Assembly (NCBI RefSeq): GCF_030403775.1
Contig: NZ_JAQMWQ010000001.1
Location: 434,001 to 498,000, forward strand
Direction of reading: 5' to 3'
DNA: 64,000 nucleotides
Source: Paenibacillus sp. BSR1-1
Lineage (GTDB): Bacteria; Bacillota; Bacilli; Bacillales; Cytobacillaceae
Every line of letters starts with the position of its first letter. The first letter of the stretch is position 1. Below the pieces are notes generated by a model. It was not told where the DNA came from. It worked only from the letters and a program-made list of their open reading frames with translations, and did not search any database. The translations under genes and the position numbers were made by a program. Shown piece after piece: positions 1-7,347 of this stretch.

Positions 1-80
1 TCCAATATGAAGGTGTATTTTGAAATTCCAAGCAACTAAAAAAATATCAACATAGAAAATTTGAGTAAGGATGATAAAAA

Positions 81-524
81 ATGAACTCTACTTATTCAAA
101 ACGCGAGAGGTTTAAAAAATGGAGATCAAGGCGCCCTTTTTGGGGGGCGACCTTGTGTATCCTTTCAGGAATTATCATTTTATATGTTCCAGCACAACTT
201 TATGAACTAGCTGCAACCCCCGGAAATATTTTGTTTGCAGGCTTCTTCTTAGGGGGCCTAACATTGATATTAGGGGTGCTAGGACATATTATGCCAAAAC
301 TTTCAACACTTCTCGGAGTTTTAGCGATTTTCTCTTCTGTTTTATCGATTTTGGGGGCTTTGGGCGGTTTATTCCTTGGAACAATTCTTGGCATTGTTGG
401 CGGTTCAATGCTTATAGCCTGGAAGCCTGAGCTTGGGACTAGTGAGACAATCCTTCAGCCAAATGTAAATAAATTTGCCGAAGTAGAAGTTGCTACTGGT
501 AAAGAAACAATTTCAGAACAATAG
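81..524 (+). CDS. DUF6114-like small membrane protein
   Basis: 147 residues. The start at 81 is preceded by AAGGA about nine bases upstream. After a basic N-terminus (KRERFKKWRSRRPF) there are hydrophobic stretches at about residues 20-40, 48-70 and 74-112, giving three to four membrane segments, then a polar tail. The RRPFWGA start and the run of glycine-rich helices resemble the DUF6114 family, which in actinobacteria is usually found beside DUF6230. The next gene lies 23 bases downstream on the same strand, so the two probably form one transcript. No biochemical role is known to me; family assignment is from recall only. Confidence 0.6.
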   Translation: MNSTYSKRERFKKWRSRRPFWGATLCILSGIIILYVPAQLYELAATPGNILFAGFFLGGLTLILGVLGHIMPKLSTLLGVLAIFSSVLSILGALGGLFLGTILGIVGGSMLIAWKPELGTSETILQPNVNKFAEVEVATGKETISEQ

Positions 525-547
525 TGCATCCAAGGATATAGATAAGA

Positions 548-1120
548 ATGGTGATGGCATTGAAATGTAGAAGTAATGCTTATAAGTTTGTAATCATATT
601 TTTCCTAATAATTGGCGGGCTCTTGATTCCTAATAAGGTTAGTTTTGCCAGTAATTCAACAATTATTGGATTTATGATTGAAGCAGCACAAATGGATGGT
701 ACTATGAGTGGCCCATCGATGATAGCTGGTGATACATCCCAACAAAAGGATCTGCCAATGCTCGAATTAAATTTCAAAGATCTTACAGCAGAAGGCTTAA
801 CCATTAAAAAATTAGTTAAAACTCCAAATGGGATTGTAACGCTTAACATGACTCCAAACGAAACAGTTCATTTTGATAATCTTAGCTTAAATGTTACAAA
901 CGCTGAATTTACTGAGAATTATCTTCCTGATAACGGAAATATCGGACTCAAAAATGTTAAATTATTGGCACATAAAATTACTACAGGAAACTCAAACCTA
1001 CCTCAATTTAAGCTAAGCTTTAATGAAGGAGGTCAAGTCGAGTTAGAGCCAGAAGCCGAAGCAAAACTAATCCAACTGAAAACAGTCCTTGAAGGGTTAC
1101 TAAGCTTAAGACAGCCATAA
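548..1120 (+). CDS. Secreted protein, DUF6230-like, of unknown function
   Basis: 190 residues, second gene of a two-gene unit with the DUF6114-like protein. An N-terminal hydrophobic stretch (residues about 13-33) ends in SFA-SN, which looks like a signal peptidase I site. The mature part is rich in beta-type alternation (LNFKDLTAEGLTIKKLVKT, ITTGNSNLPQFKL), as in lipid-binding or surface beta-proteins, and ends in a short helix. AAGGA sits 11 bases before the ATG. Pairing with DUF6114 suggests DUF6230, but sequence similarity was not tested. It ends just before a strong bidirectional terminator. Confidence 0.5.
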   Translation: MVMALKCRSNAYKFVIIFFLIIGGLLIPNKVSFASNSTIIGFMIEAAQMDGTMSGPSMIAGDTSQQKDLPMLELNFKDLTAEGLTIKKLVKTPNGIVTLNMTPNETVHFDNLSLNVTNAEFTENYLPDNGNIGLKNVKLLAHKITTGNSNLPQFKLSFNEGGQVELEPEAEAKLIQLKTVLEGLLSLRQP

Positions 1121-1124
1121 AAAA

Positions 1125-1151
1125 GAAGCGATGCCATTTATGCATCGCTTC
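1125..1151. terminator. Bidirectional rho-independent terminator
   Basis: A 10-bp perfect stem (GAAGCGATGC / GCATCGCTTC) with a 7-base loop, A-rich on the left and T-rich on the right. It separates the plus-strand secreted-protein gene from the convergent cwlO-like gene. Confidence 0.85.
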
Positions 1152-1162
1152 TTTTCTTTGAT

Positions 1163-2350
1163 TTAGTCATTAATAACTCTCATTACACGTCCATTAAATT
1201 TCTTTGCGTAGTACCCTGAACTCAAATCAGCAATAGCAATACCGGTAGAACTTTGTGAACCAATAAATTTTCCGTCACCAAGATAAATGCCAACATGGCC
1301 GTCAATTTTATAAGTATCAAAAAATACCATGTCCCCGGGGCGTGCATCACTATACGGAACTCTTGTACCTGTATTTTTTAAAATATCTGTGTGTGCGCCT
1401 ACTTTAATCCCTGCCTGAGCAAATGCCCAAGATACAAATGCAGAGCAATCGAATCTGCCATTGGCTATATCGGCTGCATTCCTGCCGCCTCCAAAAACAT
1501 AAACTGAGTTTCCAATATATTTTTCTCCGGCATGGATAACTGTATTGATTGCTTCATTTGGTGATATTGGTATTGAAAAAATCACACTTAAAGGATCTGA
1601 AGAAAAGAGTCCCGTTGCCAATAAGTCAGCTTCTTTTGCAGCTAAATTACTATCCTGTTGCTGCAAATTTGCCTTTTCATTGAGCTTTTCCTGTTCCTTT
1701 AATTTTAGCTCTTCTTTTAAAGCATCATTCTGCTGTTTTTGTTCTAAAATCAGGGCCTGCATGCCCTCAAGCTCGGTTTTTAAACTTTTTAGGTCAGCAA
1801 GTTTCTCTTCAACAGTCAATTGTTTCCTTTCGACATCAATCTGATCCTCTTTATGCTGCCTAACAAGATCTTGATCTGCTTCGACAATGGTTGCCACTGC
1901 TCCCAATCTGCCAACAAAATCACTGAAACTCGAGGAACCAAGGACCACATCTATGTAACTTACCTTTCCACCACTTTCTTGAAGAGAGAGGGCACGCTTT
2001 TTTATTATTTTATTACGTTTGTCTATTCTTCCTTTTATGTTAGAAACCTCTTTCTCTAACTCTTCTACTTCCTTCTTAGAAGCGATTACTTTTGCTTCGG
2101 TCTGGACGATCATATTATTATTATCAATAATTGCCTGATCAACTCTTTTTATTTGTTCTGTCAGCTTTGTAAGTTCATCTTGAACCTTAGTAATTTCCTC
2201 ATTCGCTTTGATCAGTTCATTTTGGATCCCTGATCTTTGATTCTGAATACTATTTGTCCCCTCTGCCTTAACATCTGAACCCGGCATTACACTAAAACTG
2301 CCAAGTAAAAAAATTAGCGCAGCACTAAATGGCATTAGTTTTTCATGCAA
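1163..2350 (-). CDS. CwlO-like D,L-endopeptidase (NlpC/P60)
   Basis: 395 residues. A TTG start is used, seven bases after AGGGG. A signal peptide ends near VKA-EG (residue ~30). Residues ~35-240 are a long heptad-rich coiled coil (QDELTKLTEQIKRVDQAI). The C-terminal ~125 residues form an NlpC/P60 domain with Cys302 in FDCSAF and His352 in DGHVGIY. This architecture matches CwlO of B. subtilis, a cell-elongation peptidoglycan hydrolase whose coiled coil is controlled by FtsEX and whose gene is under WalRK. The domain cleaves the D-Glu to diamino acid bond of the stem peptide. It stands alone between two terminators. A clear WalR box was not found upstream. Confidence 0.85.
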   Translation of the reverse strand: MHEKLMPFSAALIFLLGSFSVMPGSDVKAEGTNSIQNQRSGIQNELIKANEEITKVQDELTKLTEQIKRVDQAIIDNNNMIVQTEAKVIASKKEVEELEKEVSNIKGRIDKRNKIIKKRALSLQESGGKVSYIDVVLGSSSFSDFVGRLGAVATIVEADQDLVRQHKEDQIDVERKQLTVEEKLADLKSLKTELEGMQALILEQKQQNDALKEELKLKEQEKLNEKANLQQQDSNLAAKEADLLATGLFSSDPLSVIFSIPISPNEAINTVIHAGEKYIGNSVYVFGGGRNAADIANGRFDCSAFVSWAFAQAGIKVGAHTDILKNTGTRVPYSDARPGDMVFFDTYKIDGHVGIYLGDGKFIGSQSSTGIAIADLSSGYYAKKFNGRVMRVIND

Positions 2351-2754
2351 ATCTGTTCCCCTGCCCTCTAAAAAGATTCAAGATATCTAGTGTTATAGAA
2401 ATTAATCTTTGAAGATTAGAAAAAAGCTGCCAATTTCTACATCTGTTCTCATTATCTATGTAATGCAATATCCAATCTAACTATTGGTCTATATGTATAT
2501 GAGACTATTGGCATGGATAATACCAATATCATCCTATTTTACCTATATTAGAAGTATAACATCATATTTTAGCAAATTAGTCTTTTTAATATTACAATTT
2601 AATTTCAACTTGGAATTTTTGGCTATTAATAAATTTTATTAAATAAATAAAAAACCACAATCCCTTGATTTGGCAGAGATTGTGGCTTTCAATGTTTTAA
2701 GAAGTTATAATTGTGTCTCAATGCTGGATACTTCTCCTTTTATTTTTGAAAGAC
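2351..2754. other. AT-rich gene-free gap between cwlO-like gene and phaP1
   Basis: About 400 bases without a credible ORF on either strand. The left side should hold the promoter and 5' leader of the cwlO-like gene (long leaders are known for cwlO). The right side holds the phasin terminator. No small RNA or repeat was recognised. Confidence 0.6.
2655..2685 (-). terminator. Terminator after phaP1
   Basis: Stem CCACAATC / GATTGTGG, followed on the minus strand by a T-rich run (positions 2654-2641). It lies 70 bases beyond the phaP1 stop codon. Confidence 0.8.
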
Positions 2755-2755
2755 T

Positions 2756-3352
2756 TTATTGTGTTTTTACCAGTTCTCTAAAACTATTCTTTCCACGTTC
2801 TACAAGATTAAAATGAGTATTTCTTGCAAGTTTAACATAGTCCTTTCGAACTTGGAGCCACGCATTACGCCTTTCCCTTGCATAGGCGACACTAGCTTCT
2901 GCACTTCTTTCTAAATTATGCTCCAATTGGTCCACAACATAAATGAAAGATTTAAATGGAGTTAGCGCGAGTTTCTCTAACTGTCCAGTAACCTCTTTCA
3001 ATTGTGCTTTTAATTCTTCACGGTCGTTATTGGTTACAGCTGCCTCTTTGATGGCCTCTTTACGGGAATTGATTTGATGCAACAGCTCAGTTGTCATTTC
3101 TTTATTGGTCTTTTTCGATTGGTCGTACAAATTTGCAATGGTTTTTCTATATTGCTTATTGAATTTGATGACTTCTTTCAATGCATTTATATAGGCATCC
3201 TCACGGTTTTCGCGAACCTTTTCTGCACGTTCCTGAGACTGCTCATATTGGTCCCAAAATGTGTTTACAAAAGAACCCAAAGCTACTGAATCCTCTACTA
3301 ATGGCAGCTCTTTTTCTTCCACAGCTGCTGCTTCATTTTTCTTCTGTGCCAC
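2756..3352 (-). CDS. phaP: Phasin PhaP (cluster 1)
   Basis: 198 residues, almost wholly helical and highly charged, without signal peptide or membrane segment, as expected of a protein coating PHA granules. Key stretches are FVNTFWDQYEQSQ near residue 30, NREDAYINALKEVIKFN near 50 and SVAYARERRNAWLQVRKDY near 160. The same landmarks recur in the second phasin at 28747-29292, so the two are paralogues. Its start overlaps the 3' end of phaQ by 20 bases, giving a phaQ-phaP operon as in Bacillus megaterium. Expression is probably repressed by PhaQ and released when PHA granules form. It ends at a strong terminator. Confidence 0.88.
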   Translation of the reverse strand: MAQKKNEAAAVEEKELPLVEDSVALGSFVNTFWDQYEQSQERAEKVRENREDAYINALKEVIKFNKQYRKTIANLYDQSKKTNKEMTTELLHQINSRKEAIKEAAVTNNDREELKAQLKEVTGQLEKLALTPFKSFIYVVDQLEHNLERSAEASVAYARERRNAWLQVRKDYVKLARNTHFNLVERGKNSFRELVKTQ

Positions 3353-3770
3353 TGTCCTTCCTCCTCTTACTATTATTTACTTTCTCTATTGGATCCTTCT
3401 TTTGAAACGAAGGGAGATAGAGCTCAAAGAAACTAGTATACATTTTGAAAAATTGATCCAAAAGCGATTGATATGTTTCTAATTGATTCGCATAGCCTTT
3501 TAAGTATGTAACACCAGCTTTAGTTATTGAATATCTTCTCTTAGCAGGCCCTGTTCCTGTTGTATCCCATTCTGAAGATACAAGCTCGTCCTTTTCCAGT
3601 TGTCTTAGGAGCCTATACAAATTCCCTTGATCAAGCGTCTTAAACCCGAATGCCTCTAGCTTCTGGCTTAGTTCATACCCGTGAAGAGAAACCTTGCTAA
3701 GAAGCAATAAAATAAATGGCATAACGAAGTTTTTTGATGGATTAACAGTTTGTTTATCTTGGTTTACCAT
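3333..3770 (-). CDS. phaQ: PhaQ, PadR-type PHA-responsive repressor
   Basis: 145 residues. The winged-helix PadR fold is visible: LHGYELSQKLE, LYRLLRQLEKDELVSSEWDT and GPAKRRYSITKAG, followed by a C-terminal helix for dimerisation. Known PhaQ of B. megaterium binds its own promoter and leaves when PHB is present, controlling phaQ and phaP. The gene has a good ribosome site (AGGTGAGGTG) and overlaps phaP. Its promoter carries a dyad that also appears before the second phasin gene, where no phaQ copy exists, so this protein probably serves both loci. It is the only PadR-type regulator in the window. Confidence 0.88.
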   Translation of the reverse strand: MVNQDKQTVNPSKNFVMPFILLLLSKVSLHGYELSQKLEAFGFKTLDQGNLYRLLRQLEKDELVSSEWDTTGTGPAKRRYSITKAGVTYLKGYANQLETYQSLLDQFFKMYTSFFELYLPSFQKKDPIEKVNNSKRRKDSGTEEK

Positions 3771-3790
3771 ATCTCTATCACCTCACCTAT

Positions 3791-3826
3791 ATGTATTTTA
3801 CACCTATAAGTAATATTTTGTCAATC
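3791..3826 (-). promoter_or_regulatory. phaQP promoter with candidate PhaQ operator
   Basis: Minus strand: -35 TTGACA (3826-3821), 18-base spacer, -10 TAAAAT (3802-3797). An imperfect palindrome of the form TATAnGTnTAnAnTAnACnATA lies over the -10 (about 3791-3811); read on the plus strand it contains ATGT-N5-ACAC, close to PadR-family ATGT/ACAT operators. The same arrangement occurs upstream of the second phasin gene. Confidence 0.75.
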
Positions 3827-3862
3827 TTGTAAATAAATATTATTTAAACTTGAATTTAATTG

Positions 3863-3890
3863 TTTACAATTTACTAAACAGGGTTATAAA
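3863..3890 (+). promoter_or_regulatory. Possible sigma-A promoter of hydrolase 1
   Basis: TTTACA, 16-base spacer, TATAAA, 29 bases before the chosen start at 3919. It is divergent from the phaQP promoter, with the two -35 elements about 40 bases apart. Confidence 0.5.
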
Positions 3891-3918
3891 CTTATTAAAA
3901 ATGATAAGGTGGTGTAAA

Positions 3919-4701
3919 ATGGAAGAAGCAAAATTTAGTAAATCTGGTGTACCATATATGCATTTTGGCAGCGGGCAGCCATTGGTCCTGATTCATGGTC
4001 TGGGTGAAGTTAAAGAAGGATGGCATAATCAATTTGAACTAGCAGATCAGTTTGAGTTGATTATTCCAGACTTACGCGGCCATGGAGAATGTACCAAAAC
4101 AGAAGGAATTACTATTCAAAATTTTGCTGCTGACGTCATTGGATTACTTAAAGAATTAGAAATTGAAAACGCCCACATTCTTGGTCTATCAATGGGTGGA
4201 GCAGTTGCACAGGAAATCTACCGCCAGGAACCCTCCCTAGTCCGTTCTCTCGTGTTAATAAGCACATTTCATTATTTCCCTAAAAAACTTAAAAGGATAT
4301 TATTTGAAAATCGGAAAGCAAAGTTTGAATCCCTATCCTCATCAGACAGTCAAATTGAACATTTAGCACATATGGCCCTTTACTCTTGGAATCAAGGTAT
4401 TATGGAAAATTTCAGCCACATTTTCCGGCCAAAACATCAGATTTTCATTGATTCTTTGAAGACCTGTCTCGAAGTAAATAATCTTTCCTTGTTGCCTAAG
4501 ATAAAGGTACCCACCCTAATTATCGGCTCTCAATATGATTCCGTTTTACCTGTTTGGATTCAAGCATGTATGCATAAGTTGATTCCACATTCTAAGTTTA
4601 TCATAATGAGGAATAGCGGTCATCTTGCTAAACTGGAAGTAAAGAACCGGTTTAATAGTCTAATTAGGAATTTCCTTACCCAGCAAAACAATGCTGCTTA
4701 A
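3919..4701 (+). CDS. Alpha/beta hydrolase of PHA cluster 1
   Basis: 260 residues from the ATG at 3919, which has AAGGTGG upstream; an in-frame start at 3850 lacks a ribosome site. Features of the fold: oxyanion region VLIHGLGEVKEGW, nucleophile elbow GLSMGG, acid region IIGSQYDSVLP and catalytic His in NSGHLAKLE. It has a close paralogue in the same position of cluster 2 (29504-30283), sharing KVNNLSLLPKIKVPTLIIG-type stretches. Lying between phasin and synthase genes, it may be an intracellular PHA depolymerase or an acyl-CoA/oligomer hydrolase. Bacillus intracellular PhaZ proteins also have a lipase-like Ser motif, but the assignment here is inference. Confidence 0.75.
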   Translation: MEEAKFSKSGVPYMHFGSGQPLVLIHGLGEVKEGWHNQFELADQFELIIPDLRGHGECTKTEGITIQNFAADVIGLLKELEIENAHILGLSMGGAVAQEIYRQEPSLVRSLVLISTFHYFPKKLKRILFENRKAKFESLSSSDSQIEHLAHMALYSWNQGIMENFSHIFRPKHQIFIDSLKTCLEVNNLSLLPKIKVPTLIIGSQYDSVLPVWIQACMHKLIPHSKFIIMRNSGHLAKLEVKNRFNSLIRNFLTQQNNAA

Positions 4702-4706
4702 AAAAG

Positions 4707-4741
4707 ATAAGCGGGCAGGATAAAAATCCTTTCCCGCTTAT
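4707..4741. terminator. Bidirectional terminator between hydrolase 1 and phaC1
   Basis: Stem ATAAGCGGG / CCCGCTTAT with an A-rich left flank and AT-rich right flank, between convergent genes. Confidence 0.8.
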
Positions 4742-4764
4742 AATTTATTCGTAAAATTTAAAAA

Positions 4765-5844
4765 TTATACAAGTACCTCTTGAATTTCTTTAGACCGAGC
4801 CGAAAGCCATTTGTCCCAAATTTCAGCGAACACACCTGTCAATGCTAGTGAAACATGTCCACCTTCATAAACCTCATAAGTTTTATCCTCACTTGAAACA
4901 AGATCCATAACCGGAAGGCTTTGCTGCTCTAAGACAAGTGTATCGCGTGAACAAGAAAAGACGAAAAGAGGGCACCTAATATTCTTTAAATCTACTTTCC
5001 TGCTGCCAATCACCAATTCTCCCTTTAAGAGTTTATTATCCTTATAAAGGTCATTAAACAACTGCTTGAATGCTGAACCTGCAAAAGAAGCAGTATCCTT
5101 TGTCCATTTGTCCATTCTGCGCCATTTTTCAACATATTTGTCATCATGTGCCCGGCTGATCAGGTTCATTTTAGGACTTCCATAACTTGGAGATAACATC
5201 CTAAACATTAAATACAGAAATTCAGATGGAATCGTCTCATGGGCGTCAACAAAGCGGTCAAAACTTAGCTCTCCTTTTTGCAGCCCCTCCAGCCACTTAT
5301 CAGGAACAATACCAACACTGAAATCAATTGGAACGGCAGCAAGTGATAAATTCTTAATTGGCAATTTTGTTATTGAAGCCAGGATGGCTGCTATTGTTCC
5401 GCCTAGGCAGTATCCGGCCAATGATATTTCCTTTGCACCTGAATGTCTTAGTGCTCTTTTAAGTGAGTTTTCCAAATAATCAATGATATAATTGTCTAGA
5501 GTAATGTCGGAATCTTCAAGGCCGGGAGAACCCCAATCCAACAGGTAGACATCATAGCCGCGTTCTGTAAGACCACCTACAACGCTGCTGCCTTCACCAA
5601 CGTCTAAAATGTACACCTTATTCAACAGAGAGTAGATTAAAAATACTGGAACTGCATGCTTTTTTTCCTTTGCAGGATGAAACCATAAAGTTGTTTTATT
5701 TTTTTTCCAAACACATTGACGTGGTGTGGGAATTATCTCTGGTTTTGGTCCGGTCATAATTTTATAAAGTTGGTTCCAACGTTTCGTTTCTTTTTCCAAG
5801 TTTAAGAGTGGAATAAAGTTGGTTCCCCGTGCATTTGTACTCAT
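4765..5844 (-). CDS. phaC: Class IV PHA synthase PhaC (cluster 1)
   Basis: 359 residues from the ATG at 5844, chosen because AGGAG lies about 11 bases upstream and because it aligns with PhaC2 so that both place the nucleophile at residue 146. A TTG seven codons earlier is also open. The lipase-like box is GYCLGG with Cys146; the other triad members are Asp301 (SRDTLV) and His330 (EGGHVSLAL). PhaC polymerises (R)-3-hydroxyacyl-CoA on the granule and needs PhaR, encoded just upstream. No phaB lies between them, unlike the usual phaR-phaB-phaC order. The usual SGSRDH segment here reads SCSRDT, which may shift activity or specificity. Confidence 0.9.
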   Translation of the reverse strand: MSTNARGTNFIPLLNLEKETKRWNQLYKIMTGPKPEIIPTPRQCVWKKNKTTLWFHPAKEKKHAVPVFLIYSLLNKVYILDVGEGSSVVGGLTERGYDVYLLDWGSPGLEDSDITLDNYIIDYLENSLKRALRHSGAKEISLAGYCLGGTIAAILASITKLPIKNLSLAAVPIDFSVGIVPDKWLEGLQKGELSFDRFVDAHETIPSEFLYLMFRMLSPSYGSPKMNLISRAHDDKYVEKWRRMDKWTKDTASFAGSAFKQLFNDLYKDNKLLKGELVIGSRKVDLKNIRCPLFVFSCSRDTLVLEQQSLPVMDLVSSEDKTYEVYEGGHVSLALTGVFAEIWDKWLSARSKEIQEVLV

Positions 5845-5867
5845 TATTTTCATTGCTCCTTTCAATA

Positions 5868-6446
5868 TTATTTAGTTATATTAGTACCTGTCGGCACTAG
5901 ATCCTTCTCCTGATTTTTTCCCGATTCTTTTTTCACCTTTTCCCTATCTTTTTCAATAATACCCAAATCCAGTTTGATACTCTTTAACAGATCTATTTCC
6001 TTCCGCAATTCTTGGAGGTGATCTTTAATTTTTTGATTTTCTGCCAGCTCTTGAGCCATCTTTTGGTATTCATTCTTCAATTGCATGACGATATTTTCTA
6101 CTTCTTCAAACATTTCTAAATTTTGTTTAGAAATGGAGCTAACACTGTCTTGTAAATTCCAAATTTGTTCTTCTAATATATCAATTTTTTCTTCCGTTTG
6201 AATTGAAAGCTTTGCGGCATTAGCGATATCTTTCTTTGTCGGGATATTCATTAAAGCCGCAATAAGCTCTTGGTTTTTTCTAATGCGTTCTAGGTAAAAC
6301 GAATAGGTGTTGAGGCCGAAACTTGCTGTGCGAACAAATTCTTTATTGTCTGTCAGCTTATATAATAGGTCATTTATTTGTTTGTCCCATATTCCACTCA
6401 ACTGCTTGAACCCAAATAATGGATCAATGATTTTTTCACTTGACAT
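5868..6446 (-). CDS. phaR: PhaR subunit of PHA synthase (cluster 1)
   Basis: 192 residues. The N-terminal part carries FKQLSGIWDKQINDLLY; the centre has the PhaR signature PTKKDIANAAKLSIQTEEKI followed by LEEQIWNLQDSV; the rest is a coiled coil ending in a Lys-rich tail. In Bacillus, PhaR is the required partner of class IV PhaC. AAGGAG stands nine bases before the ATG. The gene is the middle one of a three-gene minus-strand operon and lies only 23 bases before the PhaC start. The paralogue at 31459-32025 has the same order of motifs. Confidence 0.88.
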   Translation of the reverse strand: MSSEKIIDPLFGFKQLSGIWDKQINDLLYKLTDNKEFVRTASFGLNTYSFYLERIRKNQELIAALMNIPTKKDIANAAKLSIQTEEKIDILEEQIWNLQDSVSSISKQNLEMFEEVENIVMQLKNEYQKMAQELAENQKIKDHLQELRKEIDLLKSIKLDLGIIEKDREKVKKESGKNQEKDLVPTGTNITK

Positions 6447-6464
6447 GCGGCAGCACTCCTTGAA

Positions 6465-7154
6465 TTATGATTTTATAAGTTCCTCTGTTTTTTCCATGTA
6501 TTTATTTAGTGGGAACATCAGAGCTTTAATTTGTCTAGCAAAAAAATTGACAAACCCTTTTTGATTTTCATAGAGTAGATTTCCAGCTTGTTTCACAGTT
6601 TTGATATATTGCATTCTTCCTTTTTTCCTTAAAACCATAAATTGTTTAATCATTTCTAGATATTTCTCAATCGCCTGGAAATTCCCGATAGTTTGACACG
6701 GCGTGCTTAAAAGCGAAACTGCTTTTTTTTGAATTTCATCAATTTGTGCATTAATATCCTCATATGACTGAATCGGAAAGAAATGCTGCATGGCTGTAGT
6801 TGACATTAAAAATTCATCCCGTGCAGTCTTTTCCCATTCGGCAAATTCCCTCGTAAATTGCTCGGCTACTGCTTTTAAATTCCCTTGATTCCTTTTGACA
6901 CTATCAGAGAATTGAATAATCTCTTTTAAGAAGGCTTCATCACGATTTTCAACACGCTTTACCCATTCATCTAATTCACGGAATGCATGACTCCAAATCA
7001 AGTCCAAACTAGAAAGAGATATTTCATTCTGGATATCTGCCGTTTCAAAGTCTGGTTCTTTTAACGCTTCAATTGTCTCGTTAACTTCTTGTTTTTTCTT
7101 TCTCGTTTTAGTCTCTTTTAATGATTCTTTTTCGTTATCCTTTTTAGAAGCCAT
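6465..7154 (-). CDS. PHA-cluster helical protein, phasin-like, family X (cluster 1)
   Basis: 229 residues from the ATG at 7154, with AAAGGA ten bases upstream; the GTG three codons earlier is too close to that site. After a Lys/Glu-rich N-terminus comes a helical protein without membrane segments: SLSSLDLIWSHAFRELDEWVKRVENRDEAF, then FFPIQSYEDINAQIDEIQ and QAIEKYLEMIKQF. It has a paralogue in cluster 2 (32048-32674) with the same landmarks, always directly upstream of phaR. The layout suggests a granule-bound protein or third synthase subunit. I do not recognise it as a named Pha protein; it may be a divergent phasin. Confidence 0.75.
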   Translation of the reverse strand: MASKKDNEKESLKETKTRKKKQEVNETIEALKEPDFETADIQNEISLSSLDLIWSHAFRELDEWVKRVENRDEAFLKEIIQFSDSVKRNQGNLKAVAEQFTREFAEWEKTARDEFLMSTTAMQHFFPIQSYEDINAQIDEIQKKAVSLLSTPCQTIGNFQAIEKYLEMIKQFMVLRKKGRMQYIKTVKQAGNLLYENQKGFVNFFARQIKALMFPLNKYMEKTEELIKS

Positions 7155-7188
7155 ATCACTCACATCCTTTTAAGATTTTCTTGATTTT

Positions 7189-7262
7189 GGCTCTATTAAA
7201 ATTAGTTGTTGATTTGCGCTCCAATCAACGGTGATAAAAATAAACAATCCTTTTAACACAGT
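7189..7262. repeat. Decayed copy of the dispersed repeat
   Basis: Starts GGCTCTATTAAAA and ends TTTTAACACAG, with GTTGATTTGCGCTCCAATCAAC in the middle. These match the two ends of the full element at 37040-37222, with the GC-rich core missing. It lies in the promoter region of the family X gene of PHA cluster 1. Confidence 0.7.
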
Positions 7263-7301
7263 AAATTTGTTTTGAATTCTTGATAAATTTCTATGGGGGT
7301 T

Positions 7302-7335
7302 ATTCATCAGTCCTAAAGAACTGGAACTGATGAAT
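7302..7335 (-). terminator. Hairpin downstream of adhE
   Basis: Ten-bp stem ATTCATCAGT / ACTGATGAAT beyond the adhE stop codon. There is no good T-run on the minus strand, so it may be a weak terminator or an mRNA-stabilising stem. Confidence 0.45.
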
Positions 7336-7347
7336 TATTTCTGAATT

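Noticed and set aside
2351..2754. Small RNA or riboswitch in the gap before phaP1
   Set aside because: No conserved fold recognised; only the phasin terminator is supported.
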